Positions 7,557 to 16,904 are shown, counted from the stretch's first letter. The stretch is DNA of 64,000 nucleotides from Brachybacterium sp. YJGR34 (GCF_003347015.1 NZ_PNFB01000006.1:62001-126000), one strand, 5' to 3'. Numbers and translations: made by a program. The notes: generated from the sequence alone by a model not told the origin.

Positions 7557-9056
7557 ATGGCTGACAAGCCGAACATTCTGATCATCTGGGGCGACGACAT
7601 CGGTATCAGCAATCTCAGCTGCTACAGCGACGGCCTGATGGGCTACCGCACCCCGAACATCGATCGGATCGCGGACGAGGGCGCGCGGTTCACCGACTAC
7701 TACGGCGAGCAGAGCTGCACCGCCGGCCGCGCCGCCTTCATCAGCGGCCAGAACCCCTACCGCACCGGACTGACCAAGGTCGGCATGCCGGGCGCCCCGA
7801 TCGGCTACCAGGCCGAGGACCCCACCATCGCGACGGCGCTCAAGGCCGAGGGCTACGCCACCGGGCAGTTCGGCAAGAACCACTTCGGCGACCGCGACGA
7901 GCACCTGCCCACCATGCACGGCTTCGACGAGTTCTTCGGCAACCTCTACCACCTCAACGCCGAGGAGGAGCCCGAGGACCCGGACTACCCGACCGAGGAG
8001 GAGTTCCCGAACTTCAAGGAGCGCTTCGGACCCCGCGGCGTGCTGAAGTCCTGGGCCAACGGGGACGGCACCCAGCGGATCGAGAACACCGGCCCGCTGA
8101 CCAAGAAGCGGATGGAGACCTGCGACGAGGAGTTCCGCGACGCGACCATCGACTTCATGCGTCGCCAGGTCGAGTCCGACACCCCCTTCTTCACCTGGTT
8201 CAACACCACGCACATGCACTTCCGCACGCACACCCGCGAAGAGGACAAGGGACGGGCCGGACGCTGGCAGTCCGAGTACCACGACACGATGCTGTACCAC
8301 GACGAGATCGTCGGCCAGGTGCTCGACGAGCTGGACCGGCTCGGCATCGCGGACAACACGATCGTCATGTACTCCACCGACAACGGCCCGCACATGAACT
8401 CGTGGCCCGATGCCGGCATGACGCCCTTCCGCAACGAGAAGGACTCCAACTGGGAGGGCGCCTATCGCGTGCCCTGCATGGTGCGCTGGCCGGAGAGGAT
8501 CGAGGCCGGCGTGGTCCTCAACGACATCGTCAGCCACAACGACTGGTTCGTGACCCTCCTGGCCGCAGCCGGGAACACCGAGATCGCCGAGCAGCTCAAG
8601 CAGGGTGCCGACCTCGACGGGACGACCTTCAAGGTCCACCTGGACGGGTACGACCAGCTCGACTACATCACCGGCGCGTCGGAGAAGAGCGCGCGGAACC
8701 ACTTCTTCTACTGCTCGGACGACGGTGACCTCACGGCGCTGCGCTACGACAACTGGAAGATCGTCTTCCTCGAGCAGCGCGCTCCCGGGACGCTGCAGGT
8801 CTGGATCGATCCGTACACGGAGCTCCGCGTCCCGAAGATCTTCAATCTGCGCACCGATCCCTACGAGCGGGCGGACATCACGTCCAACACCTACTACGAC
8901 TGGATGATCAGCCACGCGTACCTGCTGGTCCCGGCACAGATGTACGTCGCCCAGCTGCTGGAGACGCTCAAGGAGTTCCCGCCGCGCCAGGAGCCGGCGT
9001 CGTTCAGCGTCGACAAGGTGATGGAGAAGCTGAAGGCAGGTGCCGGCAGCGCATGA
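7557..9056 (+). CDS. type I (formylglycine) sulfatase
   Basis: The 499-residue protein is of alkaline-phosphatase-superfamily fold. The sulfatase signature CTAGR (Cys54-Arg58) is the C-x-A-x-R form whose Cys is converted to formylglycine. Metal ligands appear in IIWGDDIG near the N-terminus and in MYSTDNGPH. Length is usual for arylsulfatases. There is no signal peptide, so it probably acts in the cytoplasm, like the FGE encoded two genes downstream. GGAGAG precedes the ATG. The stop overlaps the next start (ATGA), opening a four-gene coupled operon. The sulfated substrate is unknown. Confidence 0.9.
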   Translation: MADKPNILIIWGDDIGISNLSCYSDGLMGYRTPNIDRIADEGARFTDYYGEQSCTAGRAAFISGQNPYRTGLTKVGMPGAPIGYQAEDPTIATALKAEGYATGQFGKNHFGDRDEHLPTMHGFDEFFGNLYHLNAEEEPEDPDYPTEEEFPNFKERFGPRGVLKSWANGDGTQRIENTGPLTKKRMETCDEEFRDATIDFMRRQVESDTPFFTWFNTTHMHFRTHTREEDKGRAGRWQSEYHDTMLYHDEIVGQVLDELDRLGIADNTIVMYSTDNGPHMNSWPDAGMTPFRNEKDSNWEGAYRVPCMVRWPERIEAGVVLNDIVSHNDWFVTLLAAAGNTEIAEQLKQGADLDGTTFKVHLDGYDQLDYITGASEKSARNHFFYCSDDGDLTALRYDNWKIVFLEQRAPGTLQVWIDPYTELRVPKIFNLRTDPYERADITSNTYYDWMISHAYLLVPAQMYVAQLLETLKEFPPRQEPASFSVDKVMEKLKAGAGSA

Positions 9057-10288
9057 GCTCGTCGCTGCGGCGTCGGGACCCAGCCGATCAGCGGACGGAC
9101 GTGATCGCGCAGTTCTACGATCGCCATCCGTACCCGCCCCCGGCGAACCTCGACGCCGCGGCTCCGCGCTCCGCGCTCGAGCGACGCGCGGCGCACCACC
9201 TGCTGTGGCCCGCCCGACCGGTGCCGGAGACCCATCGGGTGCTGGTCGCCGGCTGTGGCACCAGCCAGGCGGTGCGCCACGCCCTGCTCGACCCCACGGC
9301 GGAGGTCGTCGGCATCGACGTCTCCGCCCGCTCCCTCGAGCACTCCCGACGCCTCGTCGCGCGACACGGGGTGACGAACCTGGAGCTGCGCCGGCTGCCG
9401 ATCGAGGACGTCGCCGCGCTCGGTGCGCGGTTCGACCACATCGTCTGCACCGGAGTCCTGCACCACCTCGCCGATCCCGCAGCCGGTCTGCAGGCCCTGC
9501 GCGGCGTCCTCGCCCCCGGCGGGGCGGTGACCCTCATGGTCTATGCCCCCTACGGCCGCGCCGGCGTCTACCTCCTCCAGGACTACTGCCGCCGCCTCGG
9601 CGTCAGCACCGAGACCGCGGACATCGCCGATCTCGTCGCCACCCTGCGCGAGATCCCACCGGGCCACCCGATCAGCCCCCTGCTGCGCGGGACCCGCGAC
9701 TTCGCGGACGACGACGCCCTCGCCGACGCCCTGCTGAACCCCCGCGACCGCGCCTACTCGGTGCCCCAGCTGCTCGAGCTGCTGGAGGGGGCGGGCCTGA
9801 GGATGCGGCGCTGGGCCCGCCAGGCCCCGTACCTCCCGGACTGCGGCTCGATCAGCGAGACGCCGCACGGCCGGAGGATCGCCGAGCTGCCGGCGGTGGA
9901 GCAGCACGCGGCCCTCGAGCTCTTCCGCGGCACGATGCTGCGCCACACGGTGCTCGCCGCGGCGGCCGACGACCCCGGCGCCGAGCAGCCCGACCCCACC
10001 GACCCGGAGCTCGCCGCGGCGCGACCGATCCCGTCCCCGACCGCCCTCGCCGTGCAGGAGAAGGACCGCCTGCCGCCCGGCATCGCGGCCGCGCTGCTGA
10101 ACCGCGCCCACACCGAGACCGACCTGGTGCTCTTCGTCGACGCCGCGGAGCTGGCGCTCTTCCGACGGATCGACGGGGAGCGGACCATCGCCGCGCTGGG
10201 GCCCGGCGCCCCGGCGTTCGTGCGCCGCCTGCTCCGCCACGACCTGGTGGTCCTGGACGCCTCCGAGTGTGCTGGGATGGCCCCATGA
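9053..10288 (+). CDS. class I SAM-dependent methyltransferase in sulfatase operon
   Basis: The 411-residue protein opens with VIAQFYDRHPYPPPA, seen in a group of two-domain methyltransferases. SAM motif I follows (VLVAGCGTSQAVRHAL), then VVGIDVSARSLEHS and a FDHIVCTGVLHHLADP motif IV. After residue 200 comes a helical C-terminal part with no motif I can name, including RAYSVPQLLELLEGAGL. Start and stop overlap the flanking genes by ATGA, so it is made together with the sulfatase and FGE. Its substrate is unknown. It could act on the same compound as the sulfatase or on an unrelated small molecule. Confidence 0.8.
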   Translation: MSSSLRRRDPADQRTDVIAQFYDRHPYPPPANLDAAAPRSALERRAAHHLLWPARPVPETHRVLVAGCGTSQAVRHALLDPTAEVVGIDVSARSLEHSRRLVARHGVTNLELRRLPIEDVAALGARFDHIVCTGVLHHLADPAAGLQALRGVLAPGGAVTLMVYAPYGRAGVYLLQDYCRRLGVSTETADIADLVATLREIPPGHPISPLLRGTRDFADDDALADALLNPRDRAYSVPQLLELLEGAGLRMRRWARQAPYLPDCGSISETPHGRRIAELPAVEQHAALELFRGTMLRHTVLAAAADDPGAEQPDPTDPELAAARPIPSPTALAVQEKDRLPPGIAAALLNRAHTETDLVLFVDAAELALFRRIDGERTIAALGPGAPAFVRRLLRHDLVVLDASECAGMAP

Positions 10289-11250
10289 CGGACACACGGC
10301 ACCGCGGCCACGACGTGGTCGCGCTCGAGGGCGGCACCTTCACGATGGGCTCCGACGCCCACTATCCGGAGGAGGCGCCCGCGCACCCGGTGAAGGTCGC
10401 GCCCTTCGGCATCGATCGTCACCAGGTCACCAACGCGCAGTTCGCGGCCTTCGTCGAGGACACCGGGTATCGCACGGTGGCGCAGCGACCGCTGGATCCG
10501 AAGGACTTCCCGGGCCTCACGCGCGAGCAGCGGGTCCCCGGCTCGATGGTCTTCACCCCGACCTCCGGCCCGGTGGATCTGCGCCACCTCAGCCAGTGGT
10601 GGGAGTGGAAGCCGGGGGCCAGCTGGGCGCGTCCGGAGGGCTTCCCCTCCACGATCGCCGAGCGCGGTGACCACCCCGTGGTCCATGTCTGCCACGAGGA
10701 CGCCCTCGCCTATGCCCGGTGGGTCGGGGCGCGCCTGCCCACCGAGGCCGAATGGGAGTTCGCCGCCCGCGGCGGACTCGAGGGGGCGGCGTTCACCTGG
10801 GGCGACGAGGCGCGTCCGGACGGGAGGATCATGGCCAACAGCTGGGACGGGCTCGACTTCCCCTGGCGCTCCACCGGCGAGTCCGGTTACGAGCGGACCT
10901 CGCCCGTGGGCACCTTCCCCGCCAACGGCTACGGCCTCCACGACATGGCCGGCAACGTCTGGGAGTGGACCGAGGACTGGTGGAGCGCCCGTCATCCCGA
11001 CGCCGCGGCCTCCGTGTGCTGCGCGCCCGCCGATCCCCGCGGCGGCACCCTCGAGGACAGCTACGACCCCGCCCAGCCCCAGTTCCGCGTGCCCCGGAAG
11101 GTCGTCAAGGGCGGCTCCCACCTGTGCGCGGACACCTACTGCCTGCGCTACCGACCAGCGGCGCGGCGCCCCCAGATGATCGACACCGGGATGAGCCACG
11201 TCGGCTTCCGCTGCGCGTGGTCCCCGGCCACCGACGAGGAGCAGCCATGA
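10285..11250 (+). CDS. formylglycine-generating enzyme (sulfatase maturase)
   Basis: The 321-residue protein has the full FGE-sulfatase (SUMF1) fold: GGTFTMGSDAHYPEEAPAHP at the start, RLPTEAEWEFAARGG in the middle, then GNVWEWTEDWW. The C-terminal GGSHLCADTYCLRYRP contains both cysteines of the copper/thiol active site (Cys281 and Cys286), which separates true FGE from paralogues lacking them. It oxidises the CTAGR cysteine of the sulfatase encoded two genes upstream to formylglycine. ATGA overlaps on both sides couple it to its neighbours. Confidence 0.93.
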   Translation: MTDTRHRGHDVVALEGGTFTMGSDAHYPEEAPAHPVKVAPFGIDRHQVTNAQFAAFVEDTGYRTVAQRPLDPKDFPGLTREQRVPGSMVFTPTSGPVDLRHLSQWWEWKPGASWARPEGFPSTIAERGDHPVVHVCHEDALAYARWVGARLPTEAEWEFAARGGLEGAAFTWGDEARPDGRIMANSWDGLDFPWRSTGESGYERTSPVGTFPANGYGLHDMAGNVWEWTEDWWSARHPDAAASVCCAPADPRGGTLEDSYDPAQPQFRVPRKVVKGGSHLCADTYCLRYRPAARRPQMIDTGMSHVGFRCAWSPATDEEQP

Positions 11251-12167
11251 CCACCCGCCTTCCCTCCTGGCGTCCCGGCCCGACGCGGGACGCGATCCTC
11301 GCCTTCCTCGACGGGATCGACCGGGTGCCGGTCGAGGACCGCGTGGCCTATCTCGACAACGACGGCACCATGTGGGGCGAGAAGCCGCAGTACGTCCAGT
11401 ACTTCTTCTTCCTCGACGTGCTCCGGCGGCGCGCGGCGCACGACCCCGCTCTCGCCGAGCGCCCGGAGTTCGCCGCGGTCCTCGCCTCCGATGCCGCCGC
11501 GATCGGCGAGATCGGGCTCGCGACGGTTGCCGGTGCGCTCGCCGCGCTGTTCGACGGACAGTCCCCGGAGGAGTTCGCGGCCGCGGTCGACGACTTCGCC
11601 GCCCGGTTCCGCCACCCCGTCCACGGCGGGCCGCTCGCCACGGTCGTCTACCATCCGATGCTCGAGCTGATCGACGAGCTGCGCGCGCATGAGGTCACCG
11701 TCGGCATCGTCACCGGCGGCGGGACCGAGTTCGTGCGCCGCCTGAGCCCTCGCCTGTACGGGGTCCCGCCGGAGCTCGTGGTGGGCACCATGATCGGCTA
11801 CGAGGTCGCGCGCGACGACGAGGACCGCCTGAATCTGCGCCGGTCCATCGCGCTGCTGGGCCCGGCCAACGAGGGCTCTGCGAAGATCCTGAACATCCAG
11901 TCCCAGACCGGTCGCGCGCCGCTCATCGCGGTGGGCAACTCCGGCGGCGACCGCGAGATGCTCGAATGGGCACAGGCCTCCCCGCACGGCGGGCTCGCGG
12001 TCCTCATCGACCACGACGATGACGAGCGCGAGGTCGCCTACCGCAGCACCGCGGCCACCTTCGCCGACGCCGAGCCGATCACCGCGATCGGCGAGCGGCT
12101 GGGCTGGGTCGTGGTGAGCATGGCGAGGGACTGGGAGCAGGTGTTCGCCCCCGCCGCCGCGGACTGA
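11247..12167 (+). CDS. HAD-superfamily hydrolase in sulfatase operon
   Basis: The 306-residue protein has the HAD catalytic motif AYLDNDGTMW (Asp37 and Asp39), a Thr-bearing motif II (GIVTGGGTEFV) and a late acidic motif (IAVGNSGGDREML). The long helical insert after WGEKPQYVQYFFF makes a C1-type cap. Members are phosphatases or phosphotransferases, and this subgroup often neighbours sulfatases. It is the last gene of the coupled operon, and a G-rich stretch follows. It may dephosphorylate a sulfatase-pathway product (inference). Confidence 0.8.
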   Translation: MTTRLPSWRPGPTRDAILAFLDGIDRVPVEDRVAYLDNDGTMWGEKPQYVQYFFFLDVLRRRAAHDPALAERPEFAAVLASDAAAIGEIGLATVAGALAALFDGQSPEEFAAAVDDFAARFRHPVHGGPLATVVYHPMLELIDELRAHEVTVGIVTGGGTEFVRRLSPRLYGVPPELVVGTMIGYEVARDDEDRLNLRRSIALLGPANEGSAKILNIQSQTGRAPLIAVGNSGGDREMLEWAQASPHGGLAVLIDHDDDEREVAYRSTAATFADAEPITAIGERLGWVVVSMARDWEQVFAPAAAD

Positions 12168-12182
12168 GTTCTCCTCCGGCGC

Positions 12183-12278
12183 GGGGGGGGGGGGGGGGGC
12201 CGGGGGGGGCGGGCCGGGGTGGCGACCCAGCGAGCGCGGTCCAGTGGCCAGCGGCCGCGGTCTGTTTCCCCCCCCGGC
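12183..12278. repeat. G17 homopolymer and G8/C8 inverted repeat
   Basis: A run of 17 G (12183-12199) is followed by a run of 8 G (12202-12209). The 11-base segment 12199-12209 is the reverse complement of 12268-12278, which contains 8 C. This could be a long-loop terminator for the sulfatase operon, a G-quadruplex-prone tract or a place where the assembly is unreliable. It ends about 48 bp before the next start codon. Confidence 0.6.
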
Positions 12279-12325
12279 GCGCGCGGCCGGGCTAGTCCGG
12301 GGCGGCGCGCGACGTTGTGCCGACC

Positions 12326-13249
12326 ATGCGAGCGATGACCTATGCCCAGTACGGAGACCCCAGCACCCTCGAGCTCACCGATGCCCCCACCCCCAGGGTC
12401 GGTCCCGGATCCGTGCTGATCCGGGTGGAGCGCGCGGCCGTCAACCCCGTGGACTGGAAGGTCATGGCCGGCGCGCTCGAGCCCCTGCTCGACGCCGTCT
12501 TCCCGGTGATCCCCGGCTGGGACGTGGCCGGTGTGGTCGAGGCCGTGGGTCCCGACACCCCCGAGTTCTCCCCGGGGGACCGCGTGGCCGCCTACGGCCG
12601 CAAGGACGTCGTCCACGGCGGCACCTTCGCCGAGCTCGTCGCGCTGCCCGCCACCTCGGTGGCGGCGATCCCGGAGGGCGTCGACGTCGACAGCGCCGCC
12701 GGCCTGCCGCTGGTGGGGCTCACGGCCCTGCGCAGCCTGGAGACCCTGCAGCTCGGCGCCGAGGACACCCTGCTCATCCACGCCGCCTCCGGCGGCGTCG
12801 GCCACCTGGCCGTGCAGCTCGCCCGCGAGATCGGGGCGCGCGTGATCGGAACCGCCTCGGAGCAGAACCACGAGCGGCTGCGCGCCCTCGGCGCCACGCC
12901 GGTGCTCTACGGCGACGGTCTGGTCGAGCGGGTGCGCGAGATCGCCCCGGAGGGTGTGAGCGCGGTCGCCGACTTCGTCGGCGGGGTCCACGAGCAGACG
13001 CTGCAGCTGCTGGCCGACGGCGGCCGCCACGTCTCGATCGCCGACCACTCGGTGGGGGAGAGCGGCGGCCACGTGGTGTGGGTGCGTCCCGACGGCGCCC
13101 GCCTGCGCACGCTCCTGGAGAAGGTCGCCGCCGGCACCCTGGAGGTCGAGATCGACCGCGTGCTCCCGCTCGCGGAGGCGGCCGACGCCTTCGCCGCGAG
13201 CCGTGACGGCGCCGCGCGCGGAAAGCTCCTCATCGACCCCACCCGCTGA
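12326..13249 (+). CDS. NADP-dependent quinone oxidoreductase-like (MDR) protein
   Basis: The 307-residue medium-chain reductase is without zinc ligands. It has an N-terminal GroES-like domain (MRAMTYAQYGDPSTLELTD, VNPVDWKVMAGAL, IPGWDVAGVVEAVG) and then a Rossmann domain with LLIHAASGGVGHLAVQLARE, the quinone oxidoreductase AxGGVG motif. The ATG at 12326 fits the family start; a GTG at 12317 is also open, and no clear ribosome site is seen for either. It is a single gene convergent with the VWA gene. The substrate is probably a quinone or enone. Confidence 0.8.
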   Translation: MRAMTYAQYGDPSTLELTDAPTPRVGPGSVLIRVERAAVNPVDWKVMAGALEPLLDAVFPVIPGWDVAGVVEAVGPDTPEFSPGDRVAAYGRKDVVHGGTFAELVALPATSVAAIPEGVDVDSAAGLPLVGLTALRSLETLQLGAEDTLLIHAASGGVGHLAVQLAREIGARVIGTASEQNHERLRALGATPVLYGDGLVERVREIAPEGVSAVADFVGGVHEQTLQLLADGGRHVSIADHSVGESGGHVVWVRPDGARLRTLLEKVAAGTLEVEIDRVLPLAEAADAFAASRDGAARGKLLIDPTR

Positions 13250-13275
13250 ACCTCGACCAGGCTCTGCACATCGGG

Positions 13276-13316
13276 CTGATCTCCTGCCGTTCGCAAGCTC
13301 ACAGCACCTCGATCAG
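13276..13316 (-). repeat. stop-codon-linked repeat after the VWA gene
   Basis: A 41-bp element has terminal CTGATC and GATCAG. On the minus strand it begins at the VWA stop codon (TGA, 13313-13315). The first 15 and last 14 bases match the copies at 6800-6897 almost exactly, while the middle dozen bases differ, as expected for conserved stem arms around a free loop. Confidence 0.75.
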
Positions 13317-15325
13317 CCTCTGCTCTCGGGCCCCGTCCTCCGCGACCGGAGGTATTCGCCGACCACGGCGGAACCCAGGTCCTCGGGGGACGGGGCCACC
13401 ACGCTCCCTCCCACCCGCCGCGCCATCGCGGCGAGGAACTGCTCGAGGCCGGGATCCTCGCCCAGCCGGAAGAAGGTGACCTGAGCGCCCAGGCGCGCCG
13501 CCCGGTCCAGCTCCGCCACGGTCGCCTCGAGCGTCTCGGGCAGCGGCGGATAGCTGAACAGCGGCTCTCCGCCGGGCAGCAGATGGGCCGTCGGCTCGCC
13601 GTCGGTGACCACCAGCAGCACCGGCGTCATCGTCGGGTGGCGGCGGAAGAAGCGCAGGGCGAGCAGCAGCGCGTGGTGCAGGTTGGTGCCCTGCTCGTAC
13701 ATCGCCGGCAGCGCCGTGAGCTCCTCGATGTCCATCTCCTGGGCCCAGCGGCCGAAGGCGATCGGGCGCAGGCGGTCCCCGCGGAACCGGGTGGCCACGA
13801 GATGGTGGAGCGCCAGGGCGGTCCGCTTCATGGGGACCCAGCGGCCTTCCGAGGCCATCGAGAAGGAGGTGTCCACGAGCAGGGCCACGGCCGAGCGGGT
13901 GCGCGCCTCGGTCTCCTGCACCTCCACGTCCTCGACGCGCAGGCGCAGGGGCGGTCCCGGGTCCGCGCCGGCCGCGGCGGTGCGGGTCAGCGCGTTGGTG
14001 AGGGTGCGGCCCACGTCCCACGGCTCGGTGTCGCCGAACTCCCAGGGCCGCCGCGCCCCCGTCAGCTCCCCGGCCGCCCCGGCGAGGTGCGCGTCGCGCT
14101 GCCCGCCGCGGTCGGCGAGCCGACGGGCGGCGTCGCGCAGCAGCGAGCGGCCCAGCCGGCGCATCGCGGCGGGGGACAGGCGCAGAGTCCCGTCAGCATC
14201 GCGGCGCAGCAGGTCCCCCTCGCGCAGCGCCCGCTCCAGCGCGGCGAGGGTCCGGGCGTCCACGGCGGCGTCCTCGCCCAGCTGGCGGCCCATCGCCTCG
14301 AGGTCCAGATCGGAGAGCGAGGAGCCGGCATAGTCCTGCGAGAGCTGCTCGGCCAGTCGATCCAGCTCCGCCAGGTCCTGCAGCGCCTCGGTGCCCGCCC
14401 CCATTCCCAGCCCCTGCTCGCCCTCGAACGTCTCGGAGCCGGTCCAGTCCTCGCCCGGACGCAGAGCCTGCAGGCCGGAGTCCAGGCGGGCGAGCTGCTG
14501 CATCAGCTCGGGGGAGCCGAAGGCCTGCGCGGACAGCTCCATCAGCTCCTGCCGCTGCTGGTCCGTCATGGAGCGCAGCATCCGCTGCGCCGCGGCGGAA
14601 CGGCGGGCGAGGGCGTCGATGAGCTCGTCGACGTCCTGCGGGCCCTCGGGGAAGGCCTGTCCGTGACGCTCCATGAAGCGCGCGAAGTCCTCGGGGGTGT
14701 CCTCCCCGCGGGCGTGCGCCTCGAGCAGCTCGTTGAGGTCGCGCAGCATCTGCGTGACCTCCTCGCGGTCCTCGGCCGTGGCCCCCTGCAGCGCCTGCTT
14801 CATCCCGGCGAAGCGCGCATCGAGCATCTCCCGGCCCAGCAGGTCCGTGATCTGCGCATATCTCGCGCGGGCGTCGCCGGAGGCCCAGTCGTAGTCCGCG
14901 AGCTCGCGGACCGCCGCGGCGGTCGAGGACGGCAGGCTCTCGATCTGCATCTCGCGCAGCGTCCGGTCCGTGGCGTCCCGCTCGGTGTCCCGGGCGAGCT
15001 CCCCCCGCTCGGCGAGCACCGCCTCGTCCAGCAGCCGCCGGACCTCCTCGAGGGTGCCGCCCAGGTCGTGGCGCGCCAGCAGCTCGCGACGGCGGCGCTG
15101 GACCTGGCCGGCGAGATCGTCGAGGCCTCGCCGGGTCCCGTCCCCGCGGCGCAGGTGCTCGCGCAGGGCCTGGTCGGCGGAGTAGCCCTCCAGGAGGTCG
15201 TCGGCCATCGCCTCGAGCGCGGCGGAGAGATCCAGCGGCGGGGCGAGCGGGTCGGGCCCGCCGCGGAAGGCGCCGTAGCGGGCGGCGCGGCCCTCCCGCG
15301 GGGTCGGGGACTCGGGCTCAGCCAT
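13313..15325 (-). CDS. VWA-domain protein, partner of the AAA+ ATPase
   Basis: The 670-residue protein has a long helical, acidic N-terminal part with no enzyme motif and a C-terminal von Willebrand A domain from about residue 440. The MIDAS motif is DTSFS, with a later VVTDGEPTAHL. It pairs with the upstream AAA+ gene, whose 3' end it overlaps by 8 bp (ATGGCTGA). This is the magnesium-chelatase-like or MoxR/VWA arrangement, in which the ATPase remodels a client bound by the VWA subunit. No chlorophyll or cobalamin genes are near, so a chaperone role is more likely than metal insertion. Confidence 0.8.
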   Translation of the reverse strand: MAEPESPTPREGRAARYGAFRGGPDPLAPPLDLSAALEAMADDLLEGYSADQALREHLRRGDGTRRGLDDLAGQVQRRRRELLARHDLGGTLEEVRRLLDEAVLAERGELARDTERDATDRTLREMQIESLPSSTAAAVRELADYDWASGDARARYAQITDLLGREMLDARFAGMKQALQGATAEDREEVTQMLRDLNELLEAHARGEDTPEDFARFMERHGQAFPEGPQDVDELIDALARRSAAAQRMLRSMTDQQRQELMELSAQAFGSPELMQQLARLDSGLQALRPGEDWTGSETFEGEQGLGMGAGTEALQDLAELDRLAEQLSQDYAGSSLSDLDLEAMGRQLGEDAAVDARTLAALERALREGDLLRRDADGTLRLSPAAMRRLGRSLLRDAARRLADRGGQRDAHLAGAAGELTGARRPWEFGDTEPWDVGRTLTNALTRTAAAGADPGPPLRLRVEDVEVQETEARTRSAVALLVDTSFSMASEGRWVPMKRTALALHHLVATRFRGDRLRPIAFGRWAQEMDIEELTALPAMYEQGTNLHHALLLALRFFRRHPTMTPVLLVVTDGEPTAHLLPGGEPLFSYPPLPETLEATVAELDRAARLGAQVTFFRLGEDPGLEQFLAAMARRVGGSVVAPSPEDLGSAVVGEYLRSRRTGPESRG

Positions 15326-16790
15326 AGATCGTCGCCCCGTCACCGCTGTCCTTGGACAGCCGTCGGGCGAGATACAGGCCCTCGAGGGCGAGCTCGACCG
15401 CCCCGGCGCGCTCACCGGGCGTGCTCGCCCCCACCCGCTGCGCGATCCGGTCGTACAGGTCCGGCGGATCGAGGGCGGGCAGGGTGTCCAGCACCTCCTG
15501 CGCGGTGACGCGGTCCCCGGTGGTGAGGGTCCGCTCCCCGTCGAAGGCGTCGACCAGCGGCGCGAGGTCCACTCCCGCGAGATGCTCACGGACGGCCTCG
15601 GCGGTCGCCACACGCAGGAGGTGCTCGAGGATCTCGTGCTCGCGCCCCTCCTCGCCGGAGTCGAACTCCACCTTGCCGCGCAGCACGTCCACGACGGTCC
15701 CGAGGTCGACCGGGCGCGCGATCGCCTCCTCCCCGGGACGGACCGCGGCCCGCAGCCGCGCCGCGGCGGCGACGGTCTCGGCCCCGGCGATCGCGAAGCG
15801 GGCGGAGACCCCGGAGGTGCGGCTGACCGCGGGGGACTCGCGCACCGCGCGGGTGTACCGCGCCAGGATCTCCAGCAGGACGTGCGGCACCTCGGCCACC
15901 AGCTGGGCCTCCTGGCGGACCACAGCGATCTCGTCCTCGAGCTCGATCGGGTAGTGGGTGCGGATCTCCGCCCCGAAGCGATCCTTGAGCGGCGTGATGA
16001 TGCGGCCGCGGTTGGTGTAGTCCTCGGGGTTCGCGGAGGCGACCACGAGCACGTCCAGGGGGAGGCGGAGCACGTAGCCGCGGATCTGGATGTCGCGCTC
16101 CTCCATGACGTTCAGCAGAGCCACCTGGATGCGCTCGGCGAGGTCCGGCAGCTCGTTGAGGGCGACGATCCCGCGATGGGCGCGGGGGACCAGGCCGTAA
16201 TGGATGGTCTCCGGGTCGCCGAGGCGGCGGCCCTCGGCGACCCGCATCGGATCGACGTCGCCGATCATGTCCGCCACCGAGGTGTCCGGGGTGGAGAGCT
16301 TCTCGACGTACCGCTCGGAGCGGTGCTTCCACGTGATCGGCAGCGCGTCCCCCTCCGCCGCGATGCGTGCGCGGGAGGCGGCCGTCACCGGTGCGAAGGG
16401 GTGCTCGGACAGCTCGGACCCCTCGATCGCGGGTGTCCATTCGTCCAGCAGGCCCACCAGGGTGCGCAGCAGGCGGGTCTTGCCCTGCCCGCGCTCGCCC
16501 AGCAGCACGAGGTCGTGGCCGGCGATGACGGCGCGCTCCAGCTGCGGGATGACCGTGGTGCTCAGGCCGTGCATGCCCGGCCACGGATCGCGTCCCGCGG
16601 CGAGCGCGGCCAGCAGGTTCCGTCGCATCTCCTCGCGCAGGGAGAGCGCCTCCGCACCGGAGGCGCGCAGCTCGCCGAGCGTGCGGGGCGCCGGAGCGCC
16701 GGCGGGTGGCGCCGCGGCGGAACCGGGAGCGGCCGACGGGGTGGTCGGGGACGATGAGGACGACGGGACCGGCTGAGGGTGTTCGCTCAC
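15318..16790 (-). CDS. magnesium chelatase-like AAA+ ATPase
   Basis: The 490-residue protein has, after a low-complexity Pro/Ser/Ala head of about 40 residues, the AAA+ core: Walker A LLGERGQGKTRLLRTL, then HRGIVALNELPDLAERIQVA (Walker B, sensor region) and VVASANPEDYTNRG. The C-terminal lid is helical. GTG start; TAGCGT lies exactly 6 nt upstream, so the mRNA is probably leaderless. It is operonic with the VWA protein, and both together form a ChlI/ChlD-like unit. Confidence 0.85.
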   Translation of the reverse strand: MSEHPQPVPSSSSSPTTPSAAPGSAAAPPAGAPAPRTLGELRASGAEALSLREEMRRNLLAALAAGRDPWPGMHGLSTTVIPQLERAVIAGHDLVLLGERGQGKTRLLRTLVGLLDEWTPAIEGSELSEHPFAPVTAASRARIAAEGDALPITWKHRSERYVEKLSTPDTSVADMIGDVDPMRVAEGRRLGDPETIHYGLVPRAHRGIVALNELPDLAERIQVALLNVMEERDIQIRGYVLRLPLDVLVVASANPEDYTNRGRIITPLKDRFGAEIRTHYPIELEDEIAVVRQEAQLVAEVPHVLLEILARYTRAVRESPAVSRTSGVSARFAIAGAETVAAAARLRAAVRPGEEAIARPVDLGTVVDVLRGKVEFDSGEEGREHEILEHLLRVATAEAVREHLAGVDLAPLVDAFDGERTLTTGDRVTAQEVLDTLPALDPPDLYDRIAQRVGASTPGERAGAVELALEGLYLARRLSKDSGDGATIYG

Positions 16791-16796
16791 GCCTCC

Positions 16797-16802
16797 ACGC
16801 TA
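16797..16802 (-). promoter_or_regulatory. leaderless -10 box of the AAA+ gene
   Basis: TAGCGT on the minus strand, 6 nt before the GTG start. Confidence 0.55.
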
Positions 16803-16904
16803 GACCTGCGGGACATCCCATGGCGAGGGGTGCGGCGACCCTGTCGGGCACGCCGGTCGCGGAGGCGCGGGGGAGGGACCGGGGCGTCGGCGCCCGGGTG
16901 CGCC

